Positions 11,920 through 23,707 of a stretch of DNA of 64,000 nucleotides are shown piece by piece. The position numbers and the translations under genes were made by a program. The notes under the pieces are model-generated. The model ran no database searches. It was not told where the DNA came from and saw only the letters and a list, made by a program, of their open reading frames with translations. Origin of the DNA: Cryptomeria japonica (Eukaryota > Streptophyta > Pinopsida > Cupressales > Cupressaceae); the NCBI RefSeq assembly GCF_030272615.1, contig NC_081407.1, positions 435,954,230 to 436,018,229 of the forward strand, given 5' to 3'. Each line of letters begins with the position of its first letter. The first letter of the stretch is position 1.

Positions 11920-12191
11920 TTAGCAAAGGTATGAAGGGACTGCATTCTCTAAAGGTTAAATCATAATAGTTCCTATTCTATTAGGTACAAAATTCAAAAT
12001 CTGCATAGTTAAGATGCATTAGTAAGTTTGAAATTCTATCAAAAGTACTTTATAGAAAACTTGTCAAGTCGGTAAACAAGGAAATTTGGTTACTCGGTTA
12101 AAATGAAAGAAAAGAGAGTAAATCGGTTAAAGGTAAACCGAGTGCATTTAATGTTTTGACCTAACCCGCACGGAGCCCAATAAGGTATTTT
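11920..12191 (+). other. Spacer between LARD gag and additional ORF
   Basis: About 270 bp without a conserved frame, carrying several accgagt/tcggtt motifs. I see no splice or promoter signal I would defend. Confidence 0.3.
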
Positions 12192-15100
12192 TTGTACTTA
12201 AAGGTATTTTCGCGGTCATTTTCATTCACCAAGTTTTCAAGAGAGCAGAGCAGAGTGAATCAAGGCGATCAAATTTCATTCAAAGTGAATCCAAGGTATT
12301 TACATCAAATCTCATCACTGTTAAGCTGGTTTTCCGATCTTGTCAAATTGCTACTATCTACCGAGTGTGAAACGTCTGTCGTTTGTACACCGTCAAACCC
12401 TAAGGATAGTTTGCTAAGTTTTATTTGGAATTTACAAATGACACCTAAGATCCAAGATCGCGTAGTCTTCAAGAATGTGGAGAAGTCATCTTTGAAATAC
12501 ACTTTGACTCCTAAAGTCACCTCTGAACTGGATGACAAAACTATCTTTTCACTCATTCCGGATCGAGTCTTGTTAGTCGAAGATGTTAGATTCTTCACCA
12601 AATGTCGTGTTGAAGAACTTGGTCATGTTGATATTAGTGATACATATGATGAGCTATGTACCGATGGCAAAATGGATAGCAAGTATGAGCATATCAAAAT
12701 CAAGGGATTAACTGAAGCCCTAGCCTATCCTCGTGTATTCAAACCCTAGTGGGTTAAGTTTGTTTTAAGAAGAGTTCATGATGATTTTATGTGACTAGAA
12801 GAGCAACCATTCAAAATCACTAAGGAAATCATTCATGTGATCGCCAGATATCCTATCTATGATCATGCACGAGCACACAAAATGATATCACAGAAGGAGT
12901 TAATCAGTTTAACCGGAGTAGAATCTGATTACTGAGGACTAAAACTAAATAATATCACTGATGCAGAACTTAAATTTGCAATTAGAGTAATTGGTTACTG
13001 TTTCTTCCAATCAGTAAGGGAAAACAGTGTACCATGTGCCGCAGTTGACTTAGCCTACAAAATAGTGAAAAAGGGAATGAAAGTAGATTTATGTGAAGTG
13101 TTATTGAAGAACTTGTTTGAGAACCTGAACACAATAAGGAAGCCGAAAAAGAACAACTCAGCAAATACACTGAAGTTTGGTTCACTTCTTGTATGCATGT
13201 TTTTTTACTTTGAGAAGTTCTTTACCTCAGTTGGTAAAGTAGTTTGGGAGCTACACCGACCTATCACCCATCAAATTAATGACTTTATCAAGAAATTGGG
13301 AGATAATTTTCATGATATCATCGATGACTACTTCAGCAAATTTCAAGAAAAGATGCACAACAAGTACCGGATTCCACCACAGCTGGTAGAGAAATATAAG
13401 GATGATATATGTTTTGAGGTAGACACCGATTACTGCTATGTGAATGTTGTAGAACCAAGGACTCAATCTTTGCCACCAATGGGTTACGAGATTGACTATG
13501 ATATCACACAGCAGCAAATTGATGCATATCTTACACTACTGAGACATGCTACTGAACTGAGATATGGAACTTATGAAGAAGTTAAGAAAAAGGTGAAAAT
13601 GAGAATTGTAGTACCTAAAGCTACAAGAAAGGCTACAAAGATGATAAAGGTTTTATCTGGGAAATTCGGAGAAGAATCCTCCTCTACACCTATCAAAGGC
13701 ACTCTTGCCATTACCAAAGAGGAATCTGAAGCTCAAGAGGTAGCAATAACATTGAGTACCGAGTTGCCTAAGGGTAAAGTTTTGAAAAGAAAGAAACTAG
13801 ACACTACAAAGGCCCTACCGACTCCACCAACAAAGAGACCCAACACTAGAGCATCAGTTGCATCACCGAGTAAGAAACAAAAGAGTGTTACTATTCCCAA
13901 GGTAACCAAAACCTACAAGAAATCTACTCAGAGACTCATTCTAGCAAAAGAGTCTAGTGATACAGAATCTAATGATGCAAACAAATTTCAGATTGTAAAA
14001 AGCAAGAAGGTAAATATTCATAGTGTTGAAAACTTTTGTGCCAATCTTAAAGAATATGGTGGATTTGCAGGATTTAGATATGTCAAGTATGAGGACTAGG
14101 AATAATGATGAGAAGTGACAAATTGAAGAAGCTGTCTTCTACACACTTCTAAAGTTTCGGCTAGCTCCATTAGAACTAGTAAAGTCACTTCCGAGTGAAT
14201 TGTACTTACATATTGATAACAGGTGGAAATATGCAATGGACTCAGAGAAACAAATTAGAGAATGAAGTCTAGTCCATCTATTTCCTGATATGTCTGTAGC
14301 AGAAATAAAGGAGCATTTGACAACCTACAATTGTAAATTTCTTTTCAAACAAAGAGCCTTAAAATTGATGAATGGGCTATACATTGATGTAGAAAATGAG
14401 ACAAAAGCCAAATGGCAGGAAATCTTCAAACTAAAAGATGTCAGTGAACAATCTCAAGTTGAAATTGTTGATGTCACCAAGCAAGATCCTGATGTCACCA
14501 AGCAAGGTCCTGATGCTACCAAGCAAGACCCGGCTGACACTATTCAAATTGATGAAGATGGATGCAGAAGCATCGGAGCAGGAAATGATAGAAGGCACTA
14601 CCTATGCAAAACTTGTATCTAGTGAATTTGTGATAGTACAAGTTCAGCCTTATCCACCGGTCAAACCACCTGTCTCTACCGAAGCTCCTAAAGATATAGC
14701 ACAAGGCACCGAAGGTCACAAGTCTGAAGTAGCAGAAGGTACAACTAGAGATCATACCTCTCAAGCACCATCAAGCACTGAAAATGTTATAGCTGAGACC
14801 CCCAGTACCGAGACACCCAAGGACACCACAATGGCTACAGGAACCGACCAAAGTGTTGCCTCTACCGAGCAACCTACTGAGGGTCAGCAAGCCTCACAAG
14901 CAATTGTCTTGGTACAACCAACCAAAGGTAAAGAGAAGAAAGTGAAAAAGCATAGTTTTAAAGTTGATCTAACTAAACCGATAGTGTTGCCCAATGTGGA
15001 TATTTCAAAATTAAAGGGGCAAGCACTTATTGACTTCGATGAACTATGCAAAGCAAAGGCCGAACAAGAAAAATAGATGGCCATTCAAAAGAAGAATAAA

Positions 15101-15793
15101 GTACTACAGAAGGTGAAAACACTACTAATAGAAATGCTACCATCAGCTACAGTGTCAACTGATGCTGCCATCCACATTCAACTGGATAAACTCCTTAATC
15201 AAATAGAAACATCTGGAGTTGATGCATCTAAGTACTTGAGCAAACTAAAATAAAAAGAGCTTACTACAAAAATGATTGAAGAGGTACAAAAAGCTCTCGC
15301 TATAGGAAAAGTCAAGCTTGTCAAATTCATTGCTGAGTTGTCCCCTCAACTCAAGCATATTCTTTATTTATTTCAGAAACTTTGTACATTTTCCTTATTT
15401 ATTAAAGATATCAAGAATTAAACTGATGCAATTGAGAAAGAGATCACCGATCTCTCAACTAAGTTGACCACAGAGCCTAATTCAGTTCAGAACTTTTATA
15501 CCAAGCTTCAACAGCTCATGGCTCAAAAGTTAGAACTTAGAAATGAAGAGCATAAGATTAGGATGCATATAATGACCCTCCAGACATTATTCCTTCCTCA
15601 TCTCTCATCAGTTCAAGAACAGATCAACCGAGCTACACGCCTATCAACTACACAAGAGGGAAGCACTCTTGATGGCTTAATATCACTATTGGTTGATATT
15701 CAAGCACAAAATTCTTTAATGGAAAGTGTAAAGGATGCACTCTCAGTCGCACTCACCGATGCCCAGAAGAAGTATAAATCTATTTTTGATTAG
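12192..15793 (+). pseudogene. Additional ORF of LARD, ~1150 residues, decayed
   Basis: Sense-oriented reading of about 1150 residues between gag and the 3' LTR, spread over three phases. 12192-14099 is one phase with in-frame stops (for example at 12748); 14290-14560 is a second; ~14560-15793 is a third, with stops near 15075, 15250 and 15420. The N-terminal ~600 residues are a mixed fold-like region, for example FFQSVRENSVPCAAVDLAYK and the block after it, which loosely resembles the 'putative plant transposon protein' type found in plant retroelements. The middle is Lys, Thr, Pro and Ser-rich with VTKQDPD-like repeats, and the C-terminal ~220 residues look coiled-coil. There is no catalytic motif. 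Protein-like codon pattern across frameshifts shows it was once one protein; role unknown. Confidence 0.6.
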
Positions 15794-16161
15794 TTACCTC
15801 CCCTGGTTGGAAATTAAGTTTTTGATGTTTGTCAAAAAAGGGGAGTAATACTACATAAGGGGAGTAATATACTAAATTTAAGGAGTGATACAGTTTTGAT
15901 AATACAGTTTTGAGTATTGTATAAAGGGGAGTATACCAAGCAGAGTATGCAGAGCAAAGAGAGCACACCAGCACATAACTGAGTATGCAAAATCAGAGTT
16001 ATGTATAGGATAATGATAAGGGGAGTATATTTGAATATACTATTTCATTGACTATTGTATATATTGACAAGTGTAGTCATTTTGCAAGTATATAGATTTT
16101 TGAGTTATGACTTTGAAAGTAGTTTTTGTCAAACATCTCAACTAATGTCAAAAGGGGAGAT
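15794..16161 (+). other. LARD 3' UTR with reiterated purine-tract motifs
   Basis: Between the additional ORF and the 3' LTR, aaggggagta-type motifs occur near 15834, 15857, 15921 and 16017. The last, aaaaggggagat, lies at 16150-16161 directly before the LTR and should be the functional polypurine tract. Confidence 0.65.
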
Positions 16162-17321
16162 TGTTACTAATTATCAACTTGCCATTAGTTTTATATTCAA
16201 AGTCATACTATATACTCTAGTCGGTTAGCACTACTGAATCATGCAGTCGGTATACACACAGAGAAGTCGGTATGCACAGTCTAGTCGGTTATAGAAGAAA
16301 GTAGTTACAGAACACAGTATACACCAAGCCGTCTACCGAGTATCTTTTTGAGACTACCGAGCAGTAAAGATGACACACCAAGTTGATATTCATTGAGTGA
16401 AATGTGTTACCAGATACATTGAACCTGGACATGCATATGAAAATGTGTTACAAGATCGAAGCACATCTAACCATTATTACATTGGAAATTGCACCAGAAG
16501 ATTGTGTATGATTACAAGGACAATCTAACCAATGAAATATTTTGTTTAGTTATTCATTCGAGGAATCTTGTTTGTAAGATTGAAGCAATGAATTGGATCA
16601 CCATTTTAAGAGATCTATTTATACAGCATGAGTTAAGAGCAAGGTATGTGCATGTATGTCTAAAGGAAGACTGTTACAGAGACACAGAGGTCACCGAGAA
16701 GGTTTTCAGAGAACAGTCGAAGAACAAAGTAAATAGAAGGGTTTATCGAGTTACTATATGGGTTACCGAGGTGTGCTATAAGAAAGGTAATCTTATTCTG
16801 AGCACATAGAATCTGCTATAACATTTCAGATGTAAAGTTGCAAATATTTGTAATGATTTTATTGTAATATTGTGAAGTTGAAAGAGAAACCTTTAACAAG
16901 GTAAGAGACTCTAACCAAGTCAATAAATTGTAAATCCTCTAACCAAGTGCAGCATTCAGAATAAATGTTGTAAAATCCTTTAGCAAGGTAGATCCAATAG
17001 ATCTTGATACTCCTAATAGGGTAAGCTATCAGAAATAGCTAAACATGTAGCTCTAATCGAGCATCTTTATTATTGCAGTAGTGAAGTTGTGGGTGCCATC
17101 CCCACCGCAGTTTTTCTCTCTAACCAAGAGTTTCTGCGTAACCAAAATATGTGTTATGGAGTGAATCATGTATGATTGTTATTTATTTGTTTTAACTTTA
17201 TTTTATGTTACTGCACTATTCAGTTTATGCATAACAGTAAAGTTATTATTCAAGAAAAGTTTTGAAGTACTGATTCACCCCTCCCCTCTTAGTACATTAG
17301 CTTTCCATATTGGGCCTAACA
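16162..17321 (+). repeat. LARD 3' LTR
   Basis: 1160 bp beginning TGTTACTAATTATC and ending cctaaca, in close agreement with the 5' LTR over its length. An extra block at about 16917-16955 repeats the ctaaccaagt motif. The small ORFs 16489-16809 and 17168-17350 lie in the LTR and are not genes. Confidence 0.85.
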
Positions 17322-19153
17322 AGAACATCTACATTCAAGCAATCTTTTAAAAACAAATTTTCAACATGCGAAGTAAGAAATGACCCAACCTTGAATCTGC
17401 CCAAGGGTTCACTAGGGATAGCTTGGAGAAGAGAAGCCCAATTCCTCCATTCTTTTCTGCAACACTTAGCCAAAATTCTATTCTAACTGATTTCAAAACT
17501 GCAAGATCTCATCTCCAAAGATGGAGAGTGGGTCATTAACTCACTAAGTCTCAATCTCTTGCCTAAGAAGACTTCTCCCACTCTTTCCAACCTCTTGGAT
17601 AGAGTGAGAGGCCCCCATTGGTTGGTCTTCCCTAGGTCTTACACACTCCCTAAGAAAGGCACCTCAAGAAGAGGAATGTAATGGGGAAGAGGAATGACAC
17701 ATACCAAGAAGGTTATCTACCCAAGGATGGCACTCCTAAAGATGAAATTCGGCCATCTAGGAAAACCCACTTTTTTGGGAGGTTAAACAAGTCCTAGGGG
17801 AAGGACACATGGCCAAATTTGGCCTTCATCCATAGGTACCCCATGAGGCCCAATAAAAATGCTCCAAAACTGACTCTAGGAGTTGGTTTAACCCTTTGAA
17901 AGTCCACCTAAAGTTTACCTACGGGTCAACTCTGAGTTGACCCTCCTAATGGTTCACTATCCTAGATTTCTTGGAACCTTCAAGGATAATTTAGAAATAT
18001 AACAATAAAACAAAAATTAAATCTCTCAAAAAGGTGACATGACAACTTCCAACACAACATACAACATATGTGTCAAGTGACACTACAAAAGAATTCCACA
18101 TCACTAATACACACATGGCAATTGTCTCTTTTATGATTTAAACCAATTAATAAATACAATTTACACACATGCAACATTTACATTTACGAATAAAATATGA
18201 TACATACGGGGTGTTGTCTCTCCAAATAGACAACCTCTGGTTTTACGAACGTACATAGGTCTAGGTTTGATTCTCCATAATGTTTCCATGGTCACATGGA
18301 TAACTTTCCTACGCATCTCAATTACACATTAGTAATTCCCAAATAGCCTCATATAATATTAAACACATAAATAAGAATACAAATCAATCACTTTGCATAC
18401 AATGGACATCATATAAATCAATTTACCATGAAACAATGCTATCCATATAAAGCAATTTTCATAATCCACTTAAATTCCAACCATTCATAAGGCATGCATC
18501 ATAATTTATAACATCATAATAAAATCCTACAAATTCAGATATAGCTGGCATATGTCATATCAAGATTATCAAATTAGTGGATCCTATAGGATCTAAATCC
18601 ATAACACATCAAATGTCCACCGCAAGGTAAAATGCTTCATAACCTGGTTTAATTACTTCTCTCTCTAATCTATCCATCTAACATAGCTCATCCTATTGAA
18701 TTTTTGCATTTATTAATACGATCAACCTTGGTCAACTAAGTTATCCAGAGCTTGATCGGGAAGGGGCTCTACATCAAGTTTGGAGGTTGAAGATAAATTA
18801 TGAATTAATATTTAAGAAATATTAATTTCCTTAGCCACATGATGGATGTGTTGGCAAAGGGAAGATGAAGTGGAGATGGAAGGTGAGTTGGATAAGAAAG
18901 ATTAAATAATTTAAGAAATCATTTAATATTTGAGACTATGGGATAGGAGAATAACCATTAAATATTAGATATTTAATTATTTTAGAGGAATAGAATAGAT
19001 GAATTAATTAATTAATTAATTATTAATTAATAGAAAGACACGAAATGAATTAAATAAATTATCTTTTTAAATTAACTGTTTAATAGAAGAATAATTATTA
19101 AATAAATATAAAATATTTATTTAATTTCTCATAGCCATTTTTATGTGTATACA
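17322..19153 (-). repeat. Unresolved element sequence with LTR-like right end
   Basis: No coding domain. The right end, read on the minus strand, is TGTATACACATAAAAATGG followed by AT-rich attaattaatta sequence, closely resembling the start of the LTR at 6442 (TGTAGACACTTAAAAATAA). It abuts exactly the point where the Copia-A fragment stops matching its relatives. I read it as a minus-oriented Tat-like LTR or element inserted in that fragment, interrupted by the LARD. The left limit is unknown. Confidence 0.35.
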
Positions 19154-19222
19154 GTTAGTTGCCATAGAATCTCCTCAACCTGTTATACTTCTGCTAAAAG
19201 AGGACTTAGCTCTGATACCAAT
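19154..19222 (-). pseudogene. Copia-A'' leader and first gag codons, truncated
   Basis: On the minus strand this reads ATTGGTATCAGAGC (initiator-Met primer site) followed by a leader matching those of Copia-A (43840 onward) and Copia-A' (below 58314), then an ATG at about 19166. Similarity stops at 19153, so only about 70 bp of interior remain. Confidence 0.75.
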
Positions 19223-20259
19223 TGTTAGGACCCAGAGGCAACTGAGAGGGGGGGGTGAATCAGTTGTCTATTAATTTCAACCCAAATATAACTTAACCAA
19301 ACTTAGTGCATAATACCAATAAACCAAACTTCATGTCAGTAGACATTTTAACAGTTAATAATAGTATCGGTAAAGTTTAATGCATGAAACAAAAAGACAA
19401 ATAACATCCACAACACATAACACAATTATTTGTACATGGAAACCCTATAAGGGAAAAACCACAGTGGGAAACCTTACCCACAATCAGATGATACTACTAC
19501 AGATAGTATGTGTGTACAAATGGGGTTTGCACATGCAGAAAGGCCAACTGCCTAGAGCTCACTGCTCAATCACAAAATGGGAGTCACACTGACTACAATC
19601 GGATGGTTAAATCCACTGATAATGTACTACTTAGAATAGCATCTTCATATGTTGGATTCAGTATTGGTTAAGCTTCGACTATCTTCTTCATACCTTCCTT
19701 GAATCTTCAAATGATGTCTGCATGTATAGCTCTGCTTATATTCGCATATGCCTTATTGCAATCCTTTCCACACCTTACTACATAATCTCACAAATGAGAT
19801 CTTACATATATACCAAAACCTAAGACCAAATGTGTAGGTCGGCTCACTAAGAATATTTCAATTAGATCAATTACAAATGAATCAATATGTGATGCATCAT
19901 GTCGGCTCAATGCATTTACAATAATAACAAATCATCTCCATAACATATTGTGTTGATCTGGAATAGATAATGCTTGTCGGTCCATAACCTAGATCTATTT
20001 ACCGGTAACAACAAATATGCAAATTCGATTAGACCAATAACCAGATTACCAAAACAAAGTGTCCAAACAATGTCTTCGACATAACCAAGTAATCTCCAGA
20101 TGATAACAGATCGTCCTCAGTGTCAGTGAACAATATAACCTGCCAGTGAACCAGATACCGGTGACTATGCATAAGTCATTGAACATGCCAGTGAACATAA
20201 CCAAGGATAAGTGTTGACATCAATGACAAAACCAATGCAACACATCCATAATACCAATA
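19223..20259 (-). repeat. Copia-A'' 5' LTR, remnant copy
   Basis: Reverse complement of the Copia-A LTR: minus-strand start TATTGGTATTATGG (TG decayed to TA) and end CTAACA. It carries the same internal blocks, such as the gtttccatgtac and accccatttgtacac region near 19430-19530. The right border abuts Gypsy-E minus-strand sequence starting gaaccatgact. Confidence 0.85.
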
Positions 20260-20659
20260 GAACCATGACTGCAAGCCTAGTAAGGTTCACTTACCATGAG
20301 TCATGAAAAGAAAAATACCAAAATTTAAAAGCAAAAGGCTAAGTTTTCTAAGTAACTTGATTATTGAGATCTACAAAAGAGAAACATTGAGCAGAGTGTA
20401 TGCCCCCACATTAAAGCAATTGTGCATTCCATATTGGGAGAAATAGCTTTAAGGTAGTATACATGCATTCATCCAAAAGAGAAGCACATTATCACAATGA
20501 TATGCCCTCAAGAAGAATACAAATCAAAGGATAATGATCACAAAACACATAAGGGTTCTACTTAACTCTGGGGTCAGTATGCTCTTATGATAAATAATGT
20601 ATATATTTGCATTGAATTGTCCTCATCCCCCAAAGAAAGTTGAACCATTATGGAATAAT
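20260..20659 (-). repeat. Gypsy-E minus copy, 3' UTR part
   Basis: Aligns with the reverse complement of about 51230-51445. Matching blocks include gaaccatgact, atgagtcatgaaa, gataccaaa/aataccaaa, ctaagtaa and ccccaaagaa. Continues at 34600 on the other side of the inserted Gypsy-C. Confidence 0.65.
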
Positions 20660-21439
20660 TGAAGCAGTCACCGACTAGGAGGGACCTCAAAGAGATTAGT
20701 CCAGACTAGTCAGCAAGAGTAAACACAAGAAACACAATGACATGATGGAGGAAATTTAGAATAAATTTAATTATATCATGAAAACTGATTACAACCAACC
20801 GGTAACAACCGGGTTATAGTAATCGGTTCACAAACCTACTAAAACATGCTCAAAATACAGAACAGGCCACAACCTGGACCTCAAATCTTAAGATCTATCT
20901 ACTATGCCCTGTCTAACTCCTTTGATGCATTCTAATTATCAATTAAAATTATTTATACAATCCAAGGGGATCTGGTTGGCCCAAAATGGGATCAAAACCC
21001 AAAGAACAAGACCTAACGTGTAAAACCAACAAGGTCGACCTCCACCAAAGAAATTCCTTTGGAAAATCCAAAGGATGAAGTGTAGATCATGGGGAAAGGT
21101 TGGCCACATGCCAAGGAACATTAGAATCAATGCTTAGGGCTATGAAAGATATGGAAAGGATCTGATAGATCACTAATGCAAATAGGTCTAGGCAACCGAT
21201 AACTGAAAATTGTCTCAAAAACCGGTAGCGATAACTTACCAGAAAATGATCCAAATGCTCGATAGTTTGAGAATAAGGAATATGATCAAGTCTTCAAGAA
21301 AAATTCAACTCCACAGGCTTCAGTGAGCCAAATCTAGGAAACATAGAAAGAAATACTAAAATTGCAAACAAAAAGCAAAAATAGAAAGGAAATATTTTTG
21401 GTTGATGCAAGATTGTTATGAACTGGGAATGCTCCTGCA
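20660..21439 (-). repeat. Gypsy-C 3' LTR
   Basis: 780 bp, near-identical by eye to 33818-34599. Minus-strand start TGCAGGAGCATTCCC against TGTAGGAGCATCCCT; end ...GCTTCA. The interior holds accggtaacaaccgggtt. A purine/pyrimidine junction with the interior lies at 21440-21465. Confidence 0.85.
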
Positions 21440-21473
21440 TTAGACATCTGGGGTTGATAAAAAAGTGAGTCTC

Positions 21474-21833
21474 TTACTTTTTGGGGGTCAAAGGAAAACC
21501 AAGGCGGTCTACCTCTACCTGAGAAATCCATGATGAATCTTCAACTGGTTTGTCCTTCCACTTCACAAGATACTCCTTATACTGACTACTCCAGGTACTA
21601 CACCCAATCCTACTATCCAAAATGTCTTCAATCTGGTCCAGTTCCTTCCAAGGCAACTGTTTCTCCAAGTCTGCAATACTCTCCTCACTAAATTTTCGTT
21701 CATGATACTGATGAAGATCTACAATATTAAACACAGGTGAAATACTCAGACTATCCAGTAACTCCACTTCATATGCATTTCCAGAACTAAACTTTCTCAA
21801 AATCTTGCAAGGTCCAAACTTTCTCATCTGCAA
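21474..21833 (-). pseudogene. Gypsy-C integrase C-terminus and chromodomain
   Basis: The 119-residue segment begins with the C-terminal integrase module (FGPCKILRKFSSGNAYEVEL) and ends in a chromodomain-like stretch: the block around YLVKWKDKPVEDSSWIS carries the aromatic and acidic positions of the fold. Chromodomains on plant chromovirus integrases direct insertion to marked chromatin. This identifies Gypsy-C as a chromovirus; the clade within it is not decided. Confidence 0.85.
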
Positions 21834-22028
21834 CTAGTTATAAGTTCCAACCGAGAATATTTATTTTCTTAGATACACCATAACTTCATCACCAACTTCA
21901 AATTCCTTATGTCTTCTCTTCTCATCTTATTTCTCCTTATACTTGTTGTTCATGTCCTCTAAATGTTGCTTAAGTTGAATATGTAAGTGCTTCATGTGAT
22001 CTACAAATTCTTCTACTTCTAAACTTCT

Positions 22029-22673
22029 TCAGTCTTCATTGCTAATATCTCTTAATTTTGATATACCTCTAGGGTGTGCTCTAATAAAAATCTCAAAAGG
22101 TGTCCTTTCGGTACTCCTTTTTACTAAATTATTGTAGGCAAACTCTGCTTGTGCAAGAATCAAATACCAACTTCTTATTTTGTCTCCAACTAAACATATC
22201 AACAAATTTCCCAAGCTTCGGTTAACTACTTATGTCTCTCCATCAGTCTATGGGTGAAAATTTGAACTGAACTTCAAATCTATCTTCATCTTCTTCCACA
22301 GTGTTCTCCAGAAATAACCAACAAACTTAGTGTCTCTATCTGAAACTATGCTCTTAGATAGTCCATGCAATCTCACTACTTCCTTGAAAAATGCGTCTGC
22401 TATATGTAATGCATCTAATGTCTTCTTACAAGGTATGAAATGAGCCATCTTTGAGAATCTATCCACTACCACAAATATAGAGTCATTCCATCTTTGTGTT
22501 TTAGGCAATCTGAGTATGAAATCCATGCTTATATCCTCCCAAGGTTCTACCGGTACTGTCAAAGGTTTATACAATCCCACATTTTGACTACTACCCTTTT
22601 CAACTTGACAAAATCTACAACTTTGCATATTTCCTAATATCCTTATGAATCTGGGGCCAAAAGTAATGCTCAC
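22029..22673 (-). pseudogene. Gypsy-C integrase core, broken
   Basis: Minus-strand reading contains the end of the zinc finger (CRFCQVEKG) and the catalytic core with its first two acidic residues (SMDFILRLP and SDRDTKF). After the stop near 22248 the frame continues through VVNRSLGNLL. In the normally DGQTE-like segment one codon is TAA where the third catalytic Glu belongs, and a second stop replaces Gln just before. The enzyme that joins cDNA to the chromosome is therefore dead in this copy. Confidence 0.8.
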
Positions 22674-22821
22674 TCACTAATGCTATTGTTTTATCAATAC
22701 CAAATTGTATGGCTAATCCTCCACTATGTTTCTCCTTTATCATATTCTCCCTCATATAACTCTTAGGTATGCATAACCGTATTCCTCTAAATAATATCTC
22801 ATCCTAAATGAAGTAGTCCAA

Positions 22822-23707
22822 CTACTTTCTTCTATCTACTGTAACCAGTTCTCTACATGCTCTCCAAGGTTCTGCAAAATCTGGGTCATCATCATACAAG
22901 GTCTTCAATTCCTCAAATCCCAATACTGTTACTCTCATCTTTGTCAACAAATTCCTTCTCCTACTCAATGCATCAACAAATTTGTTAGATTTACCACTTC
23001 TATGCTTCAACACAAAGGTGTAACTCTGTAAAAATTCTACCCATCTCATATGTCTCTGATTTAACTTACTCTGACTATTCAAATACTCCAAAGCTTGATA
23101 TTTTGTATACAACACAAACTAGTTAGGCAACAAGTAATGTCTCCACTTCTTCAAGGCTTAAACTATGACATAAAATTCTTGATCATACACTAAATATCTC
23201 ATTCAATTTCTCACTGAAATATACTATTGATCTCCCTTCCTGACTCAATACTACTCCTATTATTGTTCCACTTGCATCACAATCCACTTGAAATACTTTA
23301 TTGAAATCTGATAAAGCTAACATAGGATTCTCAGTAACTTTCTGCTTCAACAGTTCAAAAAATTTGTTTGCTTTGGTGTTCCACTTGAATTCGTTCTGAT
23401 CTCCCCTCATTGTCTCAATCATAGGGTTACAAACTAAACTAAAATTTCTAATGAACTTCGGGTAGAAACTAGCCAATCCATGAAATGATCTTACCTCTCC
23501 AATGCTTTTCGGTGTAGGTCACTCAACAATTTCTTTTACTTTCTCAGGGTCCATCTTCAAACCATCCTCAAATATCACAAATCCCAAATATACTAATTCT
23601 TCCTTCATGAAATTACACTTCTTAAGATTTATCAGCAACTTTTCTTCCCTCAACCTTGTAAAGTTTTGATGCCAATAGCTAACAAGATGAGAGGGGGGGT
23701 GAATCAT
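22822..23707 (-). pseudogene. Gypsy-C RT C-terminus and RNase H
   Basis: Minus-strand ORFs 23707-23519, 23476-23183 and 23115-22822 read on from the reverse transcriptase: YLGFVIFEDGLKMDPEKV, then FQVDCDASGTIIGVVLSQ, the start of RNase H with its first Asp, then the segment HMRWVEFLQSYTF...HRSGKSNKFVDALSRR typical of the RNase H to integrase linker. Several stops separate the pieces. The right border at 23656 is where Copia-D inserted; the last codons before it belong to the ORF across the gap. Confidence 0.85.
23652..23656. other. Target site duplication of Copia-D (left)
   Basis: aacct, repeated exactly at 31353-31357. Confidence 0.9.

Larger units (their letters stand above)
9394..17321 (+). 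mobile_element. Non-autonomous LTR element (LARD), no pol
   Basis: A 7.9-kb element with two LTRs (9394-10527 and 16162-17321), an initiator-Met primer site, a gag-like frame, a long additional ORF and a purine tract before the 3' LTR. I find no protease, integrase, reverse transcriptase or RNase H in any frame of the 5.6-kb interior. It must therefore have used enzymes from another element. The LTR design (TTGGTATCAGAGC primer site, tgattcacccc near the LTR end, gtgggt...cccca cassette) matches the Copia families in this window, so a Copia partner is likely. It is inserted in non-coding sequence that continues at 17322. Confidence 0.8.

Noticed and set aside
17322..19153. Possible host gene between LARD and Copia-A''
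   Set aside because: No ORF of useful length, no splice-like exon pattern, and an LTR-like right border.
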